Shown here: positions 1-16,600 of the stretch, one piece after another | How positions within the stretch are numbered: the stretch's first letter is position 1 | How the letters are laid out: the number at the start of each line of letters is the position of its first letter | DNA from: Synchiropus splendidus | Taxonomy: Eukaryota > Chordata > Actinopteri > Syngnathiformes > Callionymidae | Assembly: GCF_027744825.2 (NCBI RefSeq) | Contig: NC_071334.1 | Coordinates: 7,324,437 to 7,388,436 of the forward strand | Length of the DNA stretch: 64,000 bases | Direction: 5' to 3' | Translations under genes and position numbers: made by a program | Notes under the pieces: model-generated | Databases searched by the model: none | What the model was told of the DNA's origin: nothing | What the model saw: the letters and a program-made list of their open reading frames with translations, nothing else

Positions 1-3000
1 CTGTCAGCACCAAGCTTTTCCTGTGAAGTCATCCTCCCCAAATGACCACCTCTGTCACTGTGGGCAGCTGGCTGGTCTCCCTCCCTGTGCTCCCTCTGGA
101 TTCACTAACCACATTTTAAGTTATGATGTCAGCCCCCCCTGGAGGGCACGATGATGTCATCATCTTAGTTCCTGTCCAGAGCCTGATTACATATCCCGCT
201 GTTTTCACGTGACGAATGAACGTAATTGGAATTTAAGATGATGAACTTCTGACTGCGTACATCAGCGTTATGTCATTTTTCTCTTCAGTGTTGCGTTGCG
301 TTCATTGGCTTTGATAAAGGTGTCTTCAGCTGAGCTTTATGAACCTGGCATCAGTGTTGGTTTGAAACTGAACAAACAGTTTCTGGTCCTCAGACTCGGC
401 TGAGTGGAGCTCTCAAGAATGAAGTACAAGCTACATTTGGTAAAATGGTAAATGTAGTTACTAGAGATGCACTGAAATGAAAGTTTGTGGCAGAAGCTGG
501 ATAAAATGTAAAATCCTAGGTTTAATAACAAATAATGTTTTCGCTATTCTTAAAATATCGCAACAATAGTGCCGAATACTAGCGTTGTAGTCTGGACCAC
601 ACCAACCGAGACCAAGACATTATCCAGACTGGAGCTTATTGAGATGAGACGGTAAACTGCATATAAGGTGCCACACACAAATGAGCTGCAGGGGGTGCAG
701 GCAGACATTTGTTAACCAGTCAGGTGTCAGCTGAAGTCTTCAGACACCTTATTGGTGTTTGGGCATCCGACTGACTGCAGTTGCAACACAAACCTTCACC
801 CAATGTGGCCCTTTTGTGAATCAGTTTGAGTGAAAATTAAAAAAAAAAAACTGGACAAAAAGCCAGAATCCTGCTCCTAATAAAATGAATAGTAATAATA
901 AAATAAGTGGTAGAATGCAAGTTAGCTTAGCCACAGTGAGGCTACACAGGAGGCTCTAGATAGTTTGGTTGAATATGCTCTCCAACACTTTAAAATATCT
1001 GAAAACTTCAACACTGTATGCAGACTTTGAATCACTGTTCGCACTAAAGTGTCGTCATGACGACGGTGGAGCCGGCCGCACTTCGTACTTGACACCATGG
1101 ACAACAGAGTACTGATCAAATAAAGAGGAAGACATGGGTCGGACAGTCAAGAATAGTGGAGTGGGTTGCCAGAATTTCGTCAGCAGCCTCCTCTACGTGG
1201 CGCTGTTTTGTATTTGAAAAACACATTCTCATACATTGTGAAGCGGAAATCATTGTTGCGCTGCTTCATTACGTTGGTTACTTTGTGACTGGAGCTCATG
1301 TGCGTCGAACAAGAATCATTTACGGATTAAAAAAATCTCCCTGTGTATATTTGAACTCGTGCTCTGCCAGATGGCCCAAATAATTGCCACAGCTTTTGTT
1401 CCCACATCCTGGCGGTGTTGCTCCAAACACCCCAGCAATAATAATTCCTGACATGCGTCGCGGGGCGATAATAAAGGCTTGTTGTAGATCAACAGGAAGT
1501 CATCTCCTTCTCATTTCCCCTCCACATTAGGACGCTAGCAGGATCCGTGCCACTGTTGTTTGTGGGAGAAAAGGAGCATTGTCGCTAAGCACTTGGGCAT
1601 TAGCCCCACAAGCATTGTAAATATCCAAAACAAGATCCAGATTGGAGTTACGGGAGCCCTCACTGTGGCTCTTTGTTGACTGACTGTCATTGCCTGCCCC
1701 CCCCCCGGGTGGTGGTGGTGGAGGGGGGGGAGTTCATTACCTTCCCGTAAATATTTTGGTTTGGGCTTTTCTGACCGAGCACATTCTGCTGCCCGCTCAG
1801 CGCTGTGTATGAACTGGAGCGGGGCCAGTTGGCTTTCGACTGGAGGGAGAGACATCGTGATTTATGTAAGCGTGAGAGGATACAAGCCTCTGATAGTCTT
1901 GAATATCAGACACAGAACAGTGTGACGTAACACGCTTGCAAGAGACCTGGGAATTTGGACTGGTGTGGATATACCCAGCAGCGGCTCAGCGCTGACGCAG
2001 CCTTTTTATCGAGCATCGTCGACTGATACCATTTCACAGACACAGATCAAAGCAAATGAGTTGTGTTGTCTGTATGTCTCTGTAGCACCTAGAGGCACTG
2101 GATGGTTCATGCCGTCCTCCTGGCTGTGGGTGGAGCCATTTATCCCACAACTCAGCCTCCTGGTCAACCCAAGTGAGACCAAGGTGCCTGTAGCCGGGAG
2201 CCTCACTAGTGCAAGTTGAGCTTGAGATGACTCAAGCTTCAGTTGGAATAGTCAGCCAGCATCAGACACTTTAACTTAAACTGGTTCCATATAAGCCAGC
2301 GGTCCTTTTTGTCTTTTCCAGAGCAGATGGGCCTGGGACCCATTCAAGTAATAGAACTGCATTAATAATGCTACATTTCATTCATATTCAAAAACCATCT
2401 TGTGAAATGAGATGAAACCATGTGATCATCGCCATGGTATTTGTTATCAAAACTCAAAAGTTATATTCATCAAATGTACTTAAACAAAAAAATAAAAAAT
2501 GAATACGCTTGATTAAATTAGAAGAGAATAGTTGATGCAAACTATTGAAAAAAATGAAAAAACTGGACATAAATTTAACGATACCATAAATATAACAGAA
2601 CAATATCTAAATATCATAAAATAAAAATAATATAAATACATGTTTTTTTCCCCCAAAATAAACAGTAAAGTGCAAATGAAAGCGTTGCTGTAAAAATGTC
2701 AAATTATATTTCGAAACTGCTTTAACAGGTGCTTACAGTTTTTACTGTTGGTGGGGTGGCATCACTTTCTTTATCATCTTTCGAGGACTTCATTGTTTGC
2801 AACAAACTTGCCACTGTCTTCTTCAGCGTCTTTGACTTTTACGTCAATCGAATGACGCACTGCTGCCACCACATGGCGGAGCGGTGTATTAAAACTGTGC
2901 GTCTCATGGTCCGCAGGTGTAAAACAAAAATCTACGCCATGCTCATCCATTTTTGGCTTTTTGCAGTGTCTACTGCCTAAACGTTGACCTTCTGAATCTG

Positions 3001-3620
3001 AGTTATCACACCACAGTTTCCTCTCTTTGTCTGGTTTTGAAATAAGCTCCTGATGTTCACGGTAGTTGAGATCCATTCCACATACAATGAAAGTGGAGCC
3101 ACACTAAGCTCAGATGTACCTTCACCCCCATGTCAGAGCGACCTCACAAAACACTTCTCTGGCCTTTGCAGAATTCCTACTGGGAATCAGTCTGTATTTC
3201 CCAGCTGTCCTTCACACTGAAACCACATCAAATGTCTGCCATCATCCCCAGGCGTTCTCCAAACACCACGGTAGACGTGTGGTGTCTTCAGAGTTGGTCC
3301 CACGCGCTTGATCCTCTGTGTTTTGACTGTTGAACAACACCGAAGCGAGCAGCTCTTGGCTGCAGTTGACTCTCCCTGCACCTCCTCTAATCCCCCGTGT
3401 GTGAGAGACCGTTTTGGCCGTCACGCACATGGAGAGTGTTTTCATTTTGGGCTGATGTGATCACGTAACACACTCGCGAGAGACCTGGGAATTTGTCTGG
3501 TCCACAAGGACACATGGGCCCCTCATCCTGACGGGTGTCCACTCAGCACTGGTTATTTAATATCATCAATGAATGAATTTAAAAAAATAATTTAGATGGG
3601 TGTCCATAACATGCCTGATC

Positions 3621-3804
3621 TAGCGATGGGTAGATGAGGTTTCATGATACTGTGTCTGCTGTAAAATCTTTGTACTTGAACAGCTAATTCAATGAAACCT
3701 TTTTAAAAAACATTTCTAAACAAAGAGCGCCATCTAGTGGCCTCTAGGACACTGTTTCATCAACCCTGCAACACTGTTTCATGATACCTCATCCACACGT
3801 CACT
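3621..3804. mobile_element. Non-autonomous DNA transposon remnant, copy 1
   Basis: Left end CGATGGGTAGATGAGGTTTC and right end GATACCTCATCCACACGTC form an imperfect inverted repeat sharing GATGAGGT(T/A)TCATGA. The interior includes GCGCCATCTAGTGGCCTC. Related to 21110-21334. Confidence 0.55.
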
Positions 3805-4250
3805 AGTCACACCTATCCACAATTTGTGTTTTTTACTGTGGGAGGAAAGCAGAGTACCTGGAGGAACCCTGCACGAGCAGCACCACACAGGCTGTTTTTG
3901 ATTCGATTAACTGATGTTGGTCATGTGACAGCCGTCATGGCAGTAAATGACACCGTTCAAACTATTTATGACCACTACACTCAGGCGGGAACGTGGAAAT
4001 GTTGCCGAGATGAAACCAGAGCTCTCAGGAGGCCACAGGTTTTAGAAGCAGAGGCTGAAAGATACTTGAGTGTTTTGGGACTCAACTTTGCCGCCAGTAT
4101 CACTTTATCCAGTGAAGTGATTTAATATGTTTTCGCCTGTGAGTCACCGTCTTCCAGTACCTAGCTGCAGCTTCTATTCCGGCTGCTCGTCCTGAACACT
4201 TGCAGGAAGTCAGTCTCAGAGAGAGCTGCCGTGAGTTTGAGCTTTTTTTT

Positions 4251-4742
4251 AGGGCTGATATCGATATTTGGTGACTTAGGAAAGCCCATAACCGAAATTA
4301 GGTCGATATTCAGGGCCGATATTTGTCAGATAGGGCTTTGGTATTATGAAAATTACATTATGGAGATATTGATTTGTTTGCAAACCACAGTATAGACTTT
4401 GATGCAGAACGGTTTTATTGCTTTGAACAGAAGTTGAACAGAAAAATGTTTGAAAAAACGGTCCGATAACCTTTACAAACAACATGCAATGCAGACAGTG
4501 GCGTAGCTAACAGATTGGAGGGGAAAAGTAGAAATGAATCCATAACTGATGAAATCATGAATTAACAAAAAAAGAAAGAAAAGGCAGTAGATTTCAAAGG
4601 AACGAATGAGTGGCATATTCTCAATACAAGAGGGCGCAATTGGACAAATATCGGTAGGGGCCGATATGATAGAGGCCGACTGCCTTGTGGACCGATAAGA
4701 GAAAAATGGCCCAAAAACGGCTGACATGTTGGTCGACCTCTA
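4251..4742. mobile_element. Decayed DNA transposon with GCCGATA words
   Basis: Starts AGGGCTGATATCGATA and ends GTTGGTCGACCTCTA, with repeated GGCCGATAT and TATCGG words near both ends. TAGAGGTCGACC-type termini with GATATCGGCC are typical of non-autonomous fish DNA transposons. No coding remnant is visible. Confidence 0.45.
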
Positions 4743-4781
4743 TTTCAAATACATGCACACACTGTGCACACAATTACTCAC

Positions 4782-4805
4782 TGACACACACACACACACA
4801 CACAA
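4782..4805. repeat. CA microsatellite
   Basis: An uninterrupted run of CA dinucleotides followed by CA-rich sequence to about 4960. Confidence 0.9.
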
Positions 4806-5678
4806 AAAACCCTCATACAACGTGACACACGCAAACCTAAAACCACAAAAAGCTATTCCCATGCTGAACCACGCAAACGCACGAGTGTTAAAAACTAAAA
4901 GCACCTTTTCACAAACACAGTTAACCACACACACACTTACGTTTACAAGCATACACACATCCTTTTTGTTTAATAGATGTGCGTGCTGTTAGTGAGTGTA
5001 ATTTTGCAGTCGTCGCTGAAGCTCCTTATTGTGCCACAATAATTCATGCAAATCATGCTATTACACTTAATGAAGTTAATTTCAATATCATTGACTTTAC
5101 TACTGCAGCGACCGTGTGGCTGAAACATTCACTCCATTGTTGCCACCAATTTGAGCTTCACTTCAGCTCTTCCACTGACGCCCACTGTGGAACAAGCGGA
5201 GGTTGTTTGTGCTTTTGCACCTCATTGAAAGTAATGACGGTTCACAGCCAGCGTGCACGGAGAAGAGACAAGACAAAGTCAAGAGTCAGTCCAGGAGATG
5301 GCCAGGGATCTGGAGGATTGCCTGGATATTAAAAAGAGACTGAAGAAGCATGAGTAAACATTACACGAGGGGAAAAAAACAAATGTGTTCCTACTGACTT
5401 AATGCAGGATTCATCCGTTGGACAAATAAGCCATAGTGTTTGAGCTGCGACCTTCTGGCTGCAGCACGAACCAAAGCTAAACTGTCATCAGTTTAAATAT
5501 AGTTGAACAAAAACAGTAGAACAAAACTCACAGCTAAATAAAGTTTTGTGGAAAAACACTGTGTCGTTGTGGAACATTTGAGCTGTAAATAAATTTGAGT
5601 TCTGCCTCTTAAAATAGTTTTTTATCTCCCACTTTGCAGGATTTTTGACAGTGTGTTTTCGCCAGGGCGTGTGAATAA

Positions 5679-8590
<2,912 letters not shown>

Positions 8591-11060
8591 GCGTGCTCAC
8601 TGGCGCCCCCTCAGTGCGTGAAACCAGCCAGAGCTTCTGTAGCAGGCTCAGCGCGGCGCTGAGGAGGGGTCCGGTTTTGAACCATCCTTCTGATGCACAC
8701 CTCAATTAAATGTCTTAAGACGAGAAGTTTGAATTTACGAGATCATTTCAAGGTCTTTTCTTTCCTGTAGTCAGTTAGATGAGTTAGTTAACCCTCATTA
8801 GCCTGTGAAGTCCACCTCGATGGTCCAACTCTTCAGCCTTAATTCTTCATAGCCTTGTTGAACCAAGTGTCTTCAGCCCGCCGCAGCTCTGTACGCATTC
8901 AGGTGCAACTGAGGCTCGGTCCCTCCACCTTACCACTCATGGTGGTCCAGTTCAGGCCAGTTCAAATACCCCCAAATACTGAACCCGGTCACCCCAAACA
9001 GCAGCTGTGTTACACAACTCGCCCATTTGCCTCTCATTTAACCGTAAAAACTCCTTTTTCTCACCTCATGAAGTGAGTTTAGCGTGACACTGACACTCAT
9101 GCTTCACCAGCCAAAAGGCTCTGCTGACACGGTAGGCCCTCGATTTACTCAATTTCTACATTAAAGTCAAACTGCACTGCTCAACTTTGCTTCCCATCAT
9201 CATATGACACATGCATGTTTATCTGCCATTCACAAGGATGTGAACCGATACCGATTATGAAATGTTCGGCTCAGCACTGCACAGCTTACCTTCTCTTCTG
9301 GATGTTATAGAACTAGTTCATGTGTGACGAGTGTATTTATGCTGAAAACATCATAAAGGCCTCATGGCGCTAGAAGTGTTGGGTACGTCGCTAGTCGAGG
9401 ACCTGCTGTACACTTTAGCCCGACTTAAGCTCCTTTTAAGTGCGAAAACGTCCGTGTCCGTTTCAAACGTCACCATCACTGACCTCATGGTTCTTTGCAT
9501 TGGCAGTGCTCTTCACCAATATATCCACCAGGGGGAGCAGCCCAGCATCAATAATTCATGACAACGACAAAGTCCAAAAAAAAATTATGTCGTGACTGGA
9601 GGACGGACAGTTTCCACCATTGTTATGTCTTCTTCATGTCTCTCTAGAGTATCGGGTAGTGACAGCAACACTGCCCCCCCCCCCAATGGTTTCTGGTGGT
9701 ACTGCTCCGTTTGGTCCGTAAGCTTTGCGGAAAGATGCGGAAATACAGACAAAATAAAGGCGGCGCACTGACAGAAGGCTCCGTCCATATCCAGATCTGT
9801 GCGTAACACTGAGCATAAATGGGCCTTTAAACCTCCAGAGCTGAGACTCGATGGTTGACGACACAGAACGTTTTATATTTTGATCAGTTGAACTGGACCC
9901 GATGCAGTGGCGAGTCAGTAGAAATATGAGTAGCAGGAGCTGATGTGGCCTTAAGTAGATGAACAACAACAAAACATTGGTGCTGAAACCTCCGATAGGA
10001 ATTCATGATGGAGCCAAATGAAACTACTGTTCCTCCAGTTTGTCTCGGAACTCAAGCTGGCATTCTCAAACGCAATGTAACGGTGCAGACTAGCTTGTTG
10101 GAGAGCAAATATTTGAAGGTACCGTGGGACTACACTTGCTGTAGTCATTTTGTCCCACCCCCATTTCAGAGAAAAGTTCTCAAATTTTAAAAGCCGTTGC
10201 ACCAGAGTTGTCTACTCAGTCACTGTTCCAGCCGTCTCACTGTCCTCCACACTCCTCCGTTTCTTCCCTCAGGAGCCCCTTCCTCTCTCCTCGACTGATC
10301 TTCTCATGCCTGCTGTCCAGAGCAGGTCATCCTCTGTAACACATGCTACCTGTCTTAAAACACACGGGGAGGAAGAAGGAGCGAATGCTTACACCATCCA
10401 GGTCATCAACTGCTCTGCTTCTGCGAGCTACAAACCTCATCCTGCCAAAGACTCTGACCTCCTCCTGGTCCACCTTCTGTCCTCCCTTTCTCCCAATATC
10501 CTGAGCCTGAGGTCTTCACCTGTAATGTGGGGAGCAACATACGCACGATACCTTTCTAAACTGCCAAACTAGTATTAATAACCAATTAATAATGAACAAT
10601 GTTTCTCTTTAGATCTGTATTTGATTCTTGAATTTGAGCTGGAGAGTAGTCTCACAACTAAAGGTAAAGTGGCACTCAAACATGTGAAATCTTAGGTTTA
10701 TACAAACTGTTCTTTGAAAGACTTTCAAAGACTATCAAGTCATTGCTAAGCTAAGCGTAAGCTAATGCTAAGTCAGCCTCAACCAGTTGTAAACTTTGCC
10801 TTCATCCATCTCTAACAGCAACCGGAGAGCTCCAACTCAAGTGAAACAAAGAGCCATCTTGGTGACAACCTGTTGCTTTGTCTTGACTACTATTATTTTG
10901 GTAGCATGATGAGAAACAGTTAAAAGGTTTGAAGCCGAGCATTTAGTTCGGAATGAAAGACATGAATCACCTAACTACTGTACAATTGTGAAGACACTGT
11001 GGTTGCTCTCTGGTTTCTCTCTTCTTTCTTGATGTGCAAATAAAGAGCCAGTATCCACAC
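8591..11060 (+). other. ddah1: Candidate ddah1 3' untranslated region
   Basis: After the ddah1 stop there is an early ATTAAA signal at 8705-8710 and a canonical AATAAA at 11039-11044, followed by a GT-rich stretch. Either could end the transcript. Use of the distal site would give a 2.45-kb 3' UTR. This is inferred from the signals only. The interval also contains a C10 run near 9677. Confidence 0.4.
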
Positions 11061-13134
11061 GTGTTACTCGACGATTTCATGTTTTCATCAAACCAAACTA
11101 TGCTGTCAGCCATAATGTGTTGTACTTTTTGCCACTGATTTTTTCAGTGGTAATCCATCCAATTCCATCCAACAATTTGCAAAAATAAGCATAAAAAAAA
11201 TACGACTTGGCAGGTATCGTATCTTGTGACACGAATACGTTGTGGTCCAAAAAAATGGTGACGGGCGATAAAGTGAGATATATTTTTTGGGATGAAGAAA
11301 CTGAAATCAGGAATCTGTTCATGATCACTGACTGTCAGTCGAGTTTGTTTTGTGGCAGAGAGGCGCTCTCTGATGACATCATCACATGGCGCACTCTCTC
11401 AAGCCAAAATAACAAATGGAAACGGCATAAAGTCACTTTTTCGCTAAATTTGCTAAAAAAAAAATGTTGAAACATTTGGATGGAAACTTGATCGATGTCA
11501 CTCCAACACATACAGACGTTTGTATGTCTTTGTGGGGACCCTTTCCCCCAGCCTCTCCACCTAAACCTAACCGTCCAAAACAAATGGCTGACCTTAACCT
11601 TTACTCTTAGCCAAACTGAAATCCAATGATAATAACTGAGTTATTTTGTAGTTTTAACCCTCAAAATGAGGCTTGACAAAGTGAGGAACGACCAAAATGT
11701 CCTCACTCTGTTGATTTAAAAACTCGTACAGGTTCCCACAAAGATAGTACAAGAACACACACACAGGCTACAGAGATAGACAGAGTAAATGTCGACACAA
11801 AAACGGACGCGCATTAGACACATGCAGAAACCTACTTGCCTGCACCGATTCACACACACACAGACTCGTGGCAGACTGGTATGAAACAGAAACAATAAAC
11901 ACACACGTGTTTTCCAGGGACAGTATTTGTGACCCGGGTGTGTGAGTCCGTCCAGATGGGGCCCCTCAGATGCCCCCTCGGAGCCGGCCCTGCCACAAGA
12001 GACGCTGACTCTATATTCACGGGTTCACCGTGAATATTAATGTGACTTCAGTTCCTCTGAAACCACTTCCCTGTGCTTGTGGGTGAAAGTTCAGGAAGTG
12101 ACATCAGCAGGTGATTCCAAGTGCTGGACGTCCAGCCGAGCCACCGCTGAGCAAACGTGGAAAAAATGCTTCAAGAGAAGGAGAAGCCGCTCTAGCAGTA
12201 AACACAGTGTGGCGTCGACTCCGCTCGGTTCCACCTCTGCTAATTTACAGCCATGATGTCATGGGCCTCGGCCCCAGCTGCGAACGTGATGTCCAGTGTT
12301 GGAGTGCGACTCCAGCAGTGGGCCGGGACTTGAAGGAGCGATGACATCATCAGAACATCCAGTTCTCCAGGTCATTACTCTCATATTAGCACTGAACTTT
12401 ATAGGGCTCTGATTTAATCTGAACGTTTAAAACCTCGATGTCGCAGTAAAAGGTAAAGGTCACAGTGAGAAAAGTCTGTAGTGAAGTAAAGTTTTCAGCT
12501 CTCATGACAGATTAGCTCAGAAAGCAAAAGCCAATATCGTCCTGTGTCTGTTACCTAGGAGGAGGTGGTCAGTGGCATGTGGTTATGCAGTGTTCGAACA
12601 TCCAGGGAGAGTCAGTTCAGAGAAGAGGAATGAAAGTTAGTACAAAGGAGAGGTGGTGAAACTGTTGGAAGTATTTTGGGTCAAGCATCCAGAGTAATGA
12701 TGGCGGAGAAGAGGAGAGTGTAGGCAGGGTGGACAACAGAAACAACCAATAATGTTCATGGATGTGGTGAATGGTGGTGTGACTACAGAGGGCGCTCAGC
12801 TCAAGTTTGAGGTCTCCCTGGGATGTGTGCCGTTTTAAAGGGAAGGACAAGTGTAGCTACATGACTTTGAAACTTAAGTAAAATAACAGTTTTGATGTAC
12901 TGTCATTTCAAGTGTCCTCTTGAAGTGGATGTCAATGCAGGTTTTAGGATTCAAGAGGGTGAAACACCTCGACATTCGTCATGTTATGTTTGAAGTATTA
13001 CATGCATTCAGTTTTGGCTAGAATCCAGAGTTAGAGTAATCTGCAATTGCAGTTATTGACTTGCAGAAAGTTTGTGACTCTAAACACGTCAAAAATGAGA
13101 GAGAGAGAACAATTTCAAACGATTATTTTCAGTC
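11061..13134. other. Spacer between ddah1 and mpl
   Basis: No gene was recognised. The spacer contains CA-rich microsatellite-like DNA at 11750-11870 and otherwise unremarkable sequence. The two flanking genes converge here, ddah1 on plus and mpl on minus. Confidence 0.5.
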
Positions 13135-13668
13135 TTTATTTACACTGAAGTACAAAAAAGAAACCTTCAATCACGAGTATAAATATGGAAGAGTACGAAT
13201 GTATGTAGTCAACAGTGTTTACAATCACTTTTCACTCGAACCATTAATATATATACAATATACAGGAAACAACGTGTAGCAACAAACGAAAATCACATGC
13301 AGAAACAGTCCATGCGACATAGACGACATTATCTTGTTATACAGCTCCCTCTAGTGGACAGCACTGGCTGTACAGTCCTCTAAATGCTTAGCAGTCGAGG
13401 GCTGGGGGACACTAGTCTTCCATTCATTTTCTCTGTTTTTGACCAGTGGGAGGAAACCAGAGTCGCCTCCCAGAGGCCACTCATTAGGGATTGATCGTCT
13501 GCTCTCTAAAACCACCCTTTCTTTGCTTGTCAAATCCATCAGGGAGGTACACCTGACCCCTCTGTTGTGCTCTTGTAGGTGACTTCACCTTCTCTCTGGT
13601 TTCTTCCTCATTTCCTCCCCGGTGACTTCTGCTTCTTCAGCTGATCTCATCTGCTCACTGGTTGCAGT
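13135..13668 (-). other. mpl: Candidate mpl 3' untranslated region
   Basis: On the minus strand the mpl stop codon is followed after about 530 bases by AATAAA (plus-strand TTTATT at 13135-13140). The interval has no competing open frame and is read as the 3' UTR. Confidence 0.45.
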
Positions 13669-16600
13669 TCACAGGTTTGTATAGAGGTTTTGACTGGGCG
13701 CAGCGCTGAGTCCACCTGCAGCTTCAGCGAGAGCCAGGTACGAGTGGTTGAGGAAGTTGGTGCTGGGTGTGTCGGTGCAGGGACTCGTCTCCTCAGGACA
13801 CTCGCCGTCTATCTCTGGTCCTCTCTTCTCCGCCGGCTGTTCGCAGATGTACTTGTTCCTGACGGGGCAAAGGCTGAGACTGTCTCGGTTCAGGGTCACA
13901 TACTCGGGAAACAGTCCCTCAGCTGGGCTGAGCTCCAGCTGCTCCTCACTGGAGGAGATGCTGGGAGGCTCTGAGGTCTCATCGCTGGACATCACCTCCA
14001 CCACGGAGGGGGACGTTTCCTCAGGGCACTGCTTCGCGGTGACCGACAGCTCCTGGAACATGGCACGGCCTTTGACAAACACGTCCATGATTTCAACTGA
14101 AGACTTTGTGCTTGGAGACCTACCCATTTTTGGTTGTCGATCTCCGTCAGAAAGCTCTGAAGGACTTTGTCCAGGTTGGGCACCGGAGGCCAGAAATATT
14201 CCTTGACTTTGCTGAGGATCAGAGACAGGTAGGAAACTGTTAAGACAACAGATGAGCCGTTGGGTGTGAAGTTGAAACATTTACTTTAAGTACGAAGGGA
14301 ACAGTGCGAAGAGGATGACAGCCACCAGCAGCAACATGACTGGGATGCTCATCATCACAGCGGTGTCTGCAGAGGAGGAGAAATGAGGGTGAGTTTATTA
14401 ACCGCGAGAGAGGAGACCACATCTCGCATCACATGTGACCCTTGACCTGTTCCAGGCGGCGTGTCTCCACTCAGCTCGTCTGACCAGTCGCTCCAGTGGC
14501 CAGAGTAAACAGAGTCGTCGTCCGGTTTGGCTCTGACTCTCACTCTGTAGTGAGTCCCAGCTGGAACCTCCAGACACATCTCAGTTGAAGGACCCACCAG
14601 GGAGGACGTCTGGAGGAGGCGGCATGTGAGGCCTGCTGCTCTCTAGTGTCCGTTCAATGTAACTGCACCCAGCAATGCTACTAATCCTATGTTTCTGCCG
14701 AAGCAACATTATCGACTCTGGGCCGCTGATCATGAAAAATATATCTGTCGTGTGACTATTTAATGTGAAACAAAGACTTCACTTTAAAATAATTGAAGTT
14801 TGTGTCACCATTTATTATTTATTTATTAATGTTGTTTATTTATTATCGATCTCATAAACATCCAAACCAATAAAATAATAACTACGTATAATAATCATCC
14901 TGAAATATTACAATTAGTATTTTGTTACTTTATGTTTTTAATTGATGGAGTATCACAATATTTTTAAGAAACGTAGACAGAAAGCACAAGTCATTTCAGT
15001 GTACGTGATCAAAGTTGATCAAAAGTGAATGATAGCAATAGAAAGTGAAACTCTCAAGCCATTTAAAAAGGCCTGACAGATGTTTCAAGTTTCAGCGGCT
15101 TCCTACCGTCCAGGCCTCCGACTGGCCCCCGGTCTGCTGAGCCACTTCATACAACAGATGAGCCGCCACTGACAGGTTTGGTGCGTTCCATTTCAGACAC
15201 AGCTTCCCTTCCTCTGACGCCACCTTCAACTGAGCTGGTGGCGAAGTTCTGACTGCGAGAGAAAGTGAAGACTAAGACCATTTGTCAAGACTTGACGGCG
15301 ACGGGTTGGTCTCTCACTGCTGCTCTGCAGGGCGAACTCTGGCGTGTAGAAGGTTCGGACCAGTTGGTTGAAGTGACTGAGGATTCTGACTTTGACCTTC
15401 ATGGAGTGAGCTGCGCGAAAAGTGCACCTGTCAGCCACGTGGCCCTCGGTCAGGCACTGGGTCCAGGCGGTCCAGCTCACCGTTTCACTGCCAAGTGAGG
15501 CAAAGAAAAGAGGTTAACACACCCTGGGTGTCCAACGACAACCACCCTACCTCAGATGCATCTTGTAAAACATCTGGCTGCTGTTTCCCAAACTGCTGCT
15601 GCTCCACTGACAGGTCACCACCTGCAGGTCAGCCGTGAAGCAAACAAGCGAAACCTCCTCTGCAAAATAAATAAATAAATAAAAACACTTCAATAAATCA
15701 CTTACAGCAGGACAGGAAGTTGAGACTCCAGTGTTTCATCTTAGATTATTTGCAGAGCAGCGTCACGTGTGTATGTGCACAGATGCAGACTTTCTATTCA
15801 TTATTTTTTATTTTTAAAAATGATCTTTTAAAGTGGTTTGGGCTCAATCTTCCAGAGTACGGATAGAATCCCGGTGTCCACCAATATAACAATACACTAA
15901 CTTCACCAGTGGGTGGCAGTATTTCTCTGCATTATTTCTGCCAGAGATGATGTTCTCCTGACCAGGATGTTCACTCTGAACGCAACGTCCAACTTTTGAC
16001 AGATTTTATGACTTTGTCAAAACAAATTGTGACCTCTGCATGGACGCTTCAATTTTTTATTTTTTTTAATGGTTATTTTTGATGTTTCTCACTCGAACTG
16101 CACCAGAAATGAGCAGATGAGAGGAAGAGTTTGGTGGAGCCTCTTTAACAATGACTTCTTCTGAATGAAGGCTCATGGACGAACATAAGTTTAGCCACAA
16201 AACCAACACTCACCGCCACTTTGTGGGGCAACAGCTTGCACAGCCGGCGACCAGCTGCTCCAGTGTCCTGCTTTCTCGTTGTACCCACACTTGACTGAGA
16301 CCTGGACACGCACCACGTCACCTGGTACCAACGTGATCACAGTGTCGTCTCCACTCTTGCTTCCCTGTACATTGCAATAGAAAGGAGGAAGGATCAGCAC
16401 ACAAACTGGGGTCATCTGTCGGGTGACGACTTGTGAAGCAGACCTCCTTCATCTGCTCCCCGAGACCCTCTGAGCAGTGCCTGATCCTGAAACGCTCCTT
16501 CTCCTCCCAATACGTGGGAACAGACTGGTGCCATGACACCAGCAGCTGACCAACCTGGTCGGTCGGATGCAGGGTGACATTGAGTGGTGGGTTCAGGAGA

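Noticed and set aside
14060..14130. A 27-bp intron or frameshift between the last two mpl exons
   Set aside because: An acceptor at TTCCAG (14053-14058) gives a 71-bp intron that joins QKW to ELSVTAKQCPEET in phase 0, so no frameshift is needed.
13690..14206. Plus-strand open frames across the last mpl exon
   Set aside because: Antisense shadows of the mpl tail exon, with no independent support.
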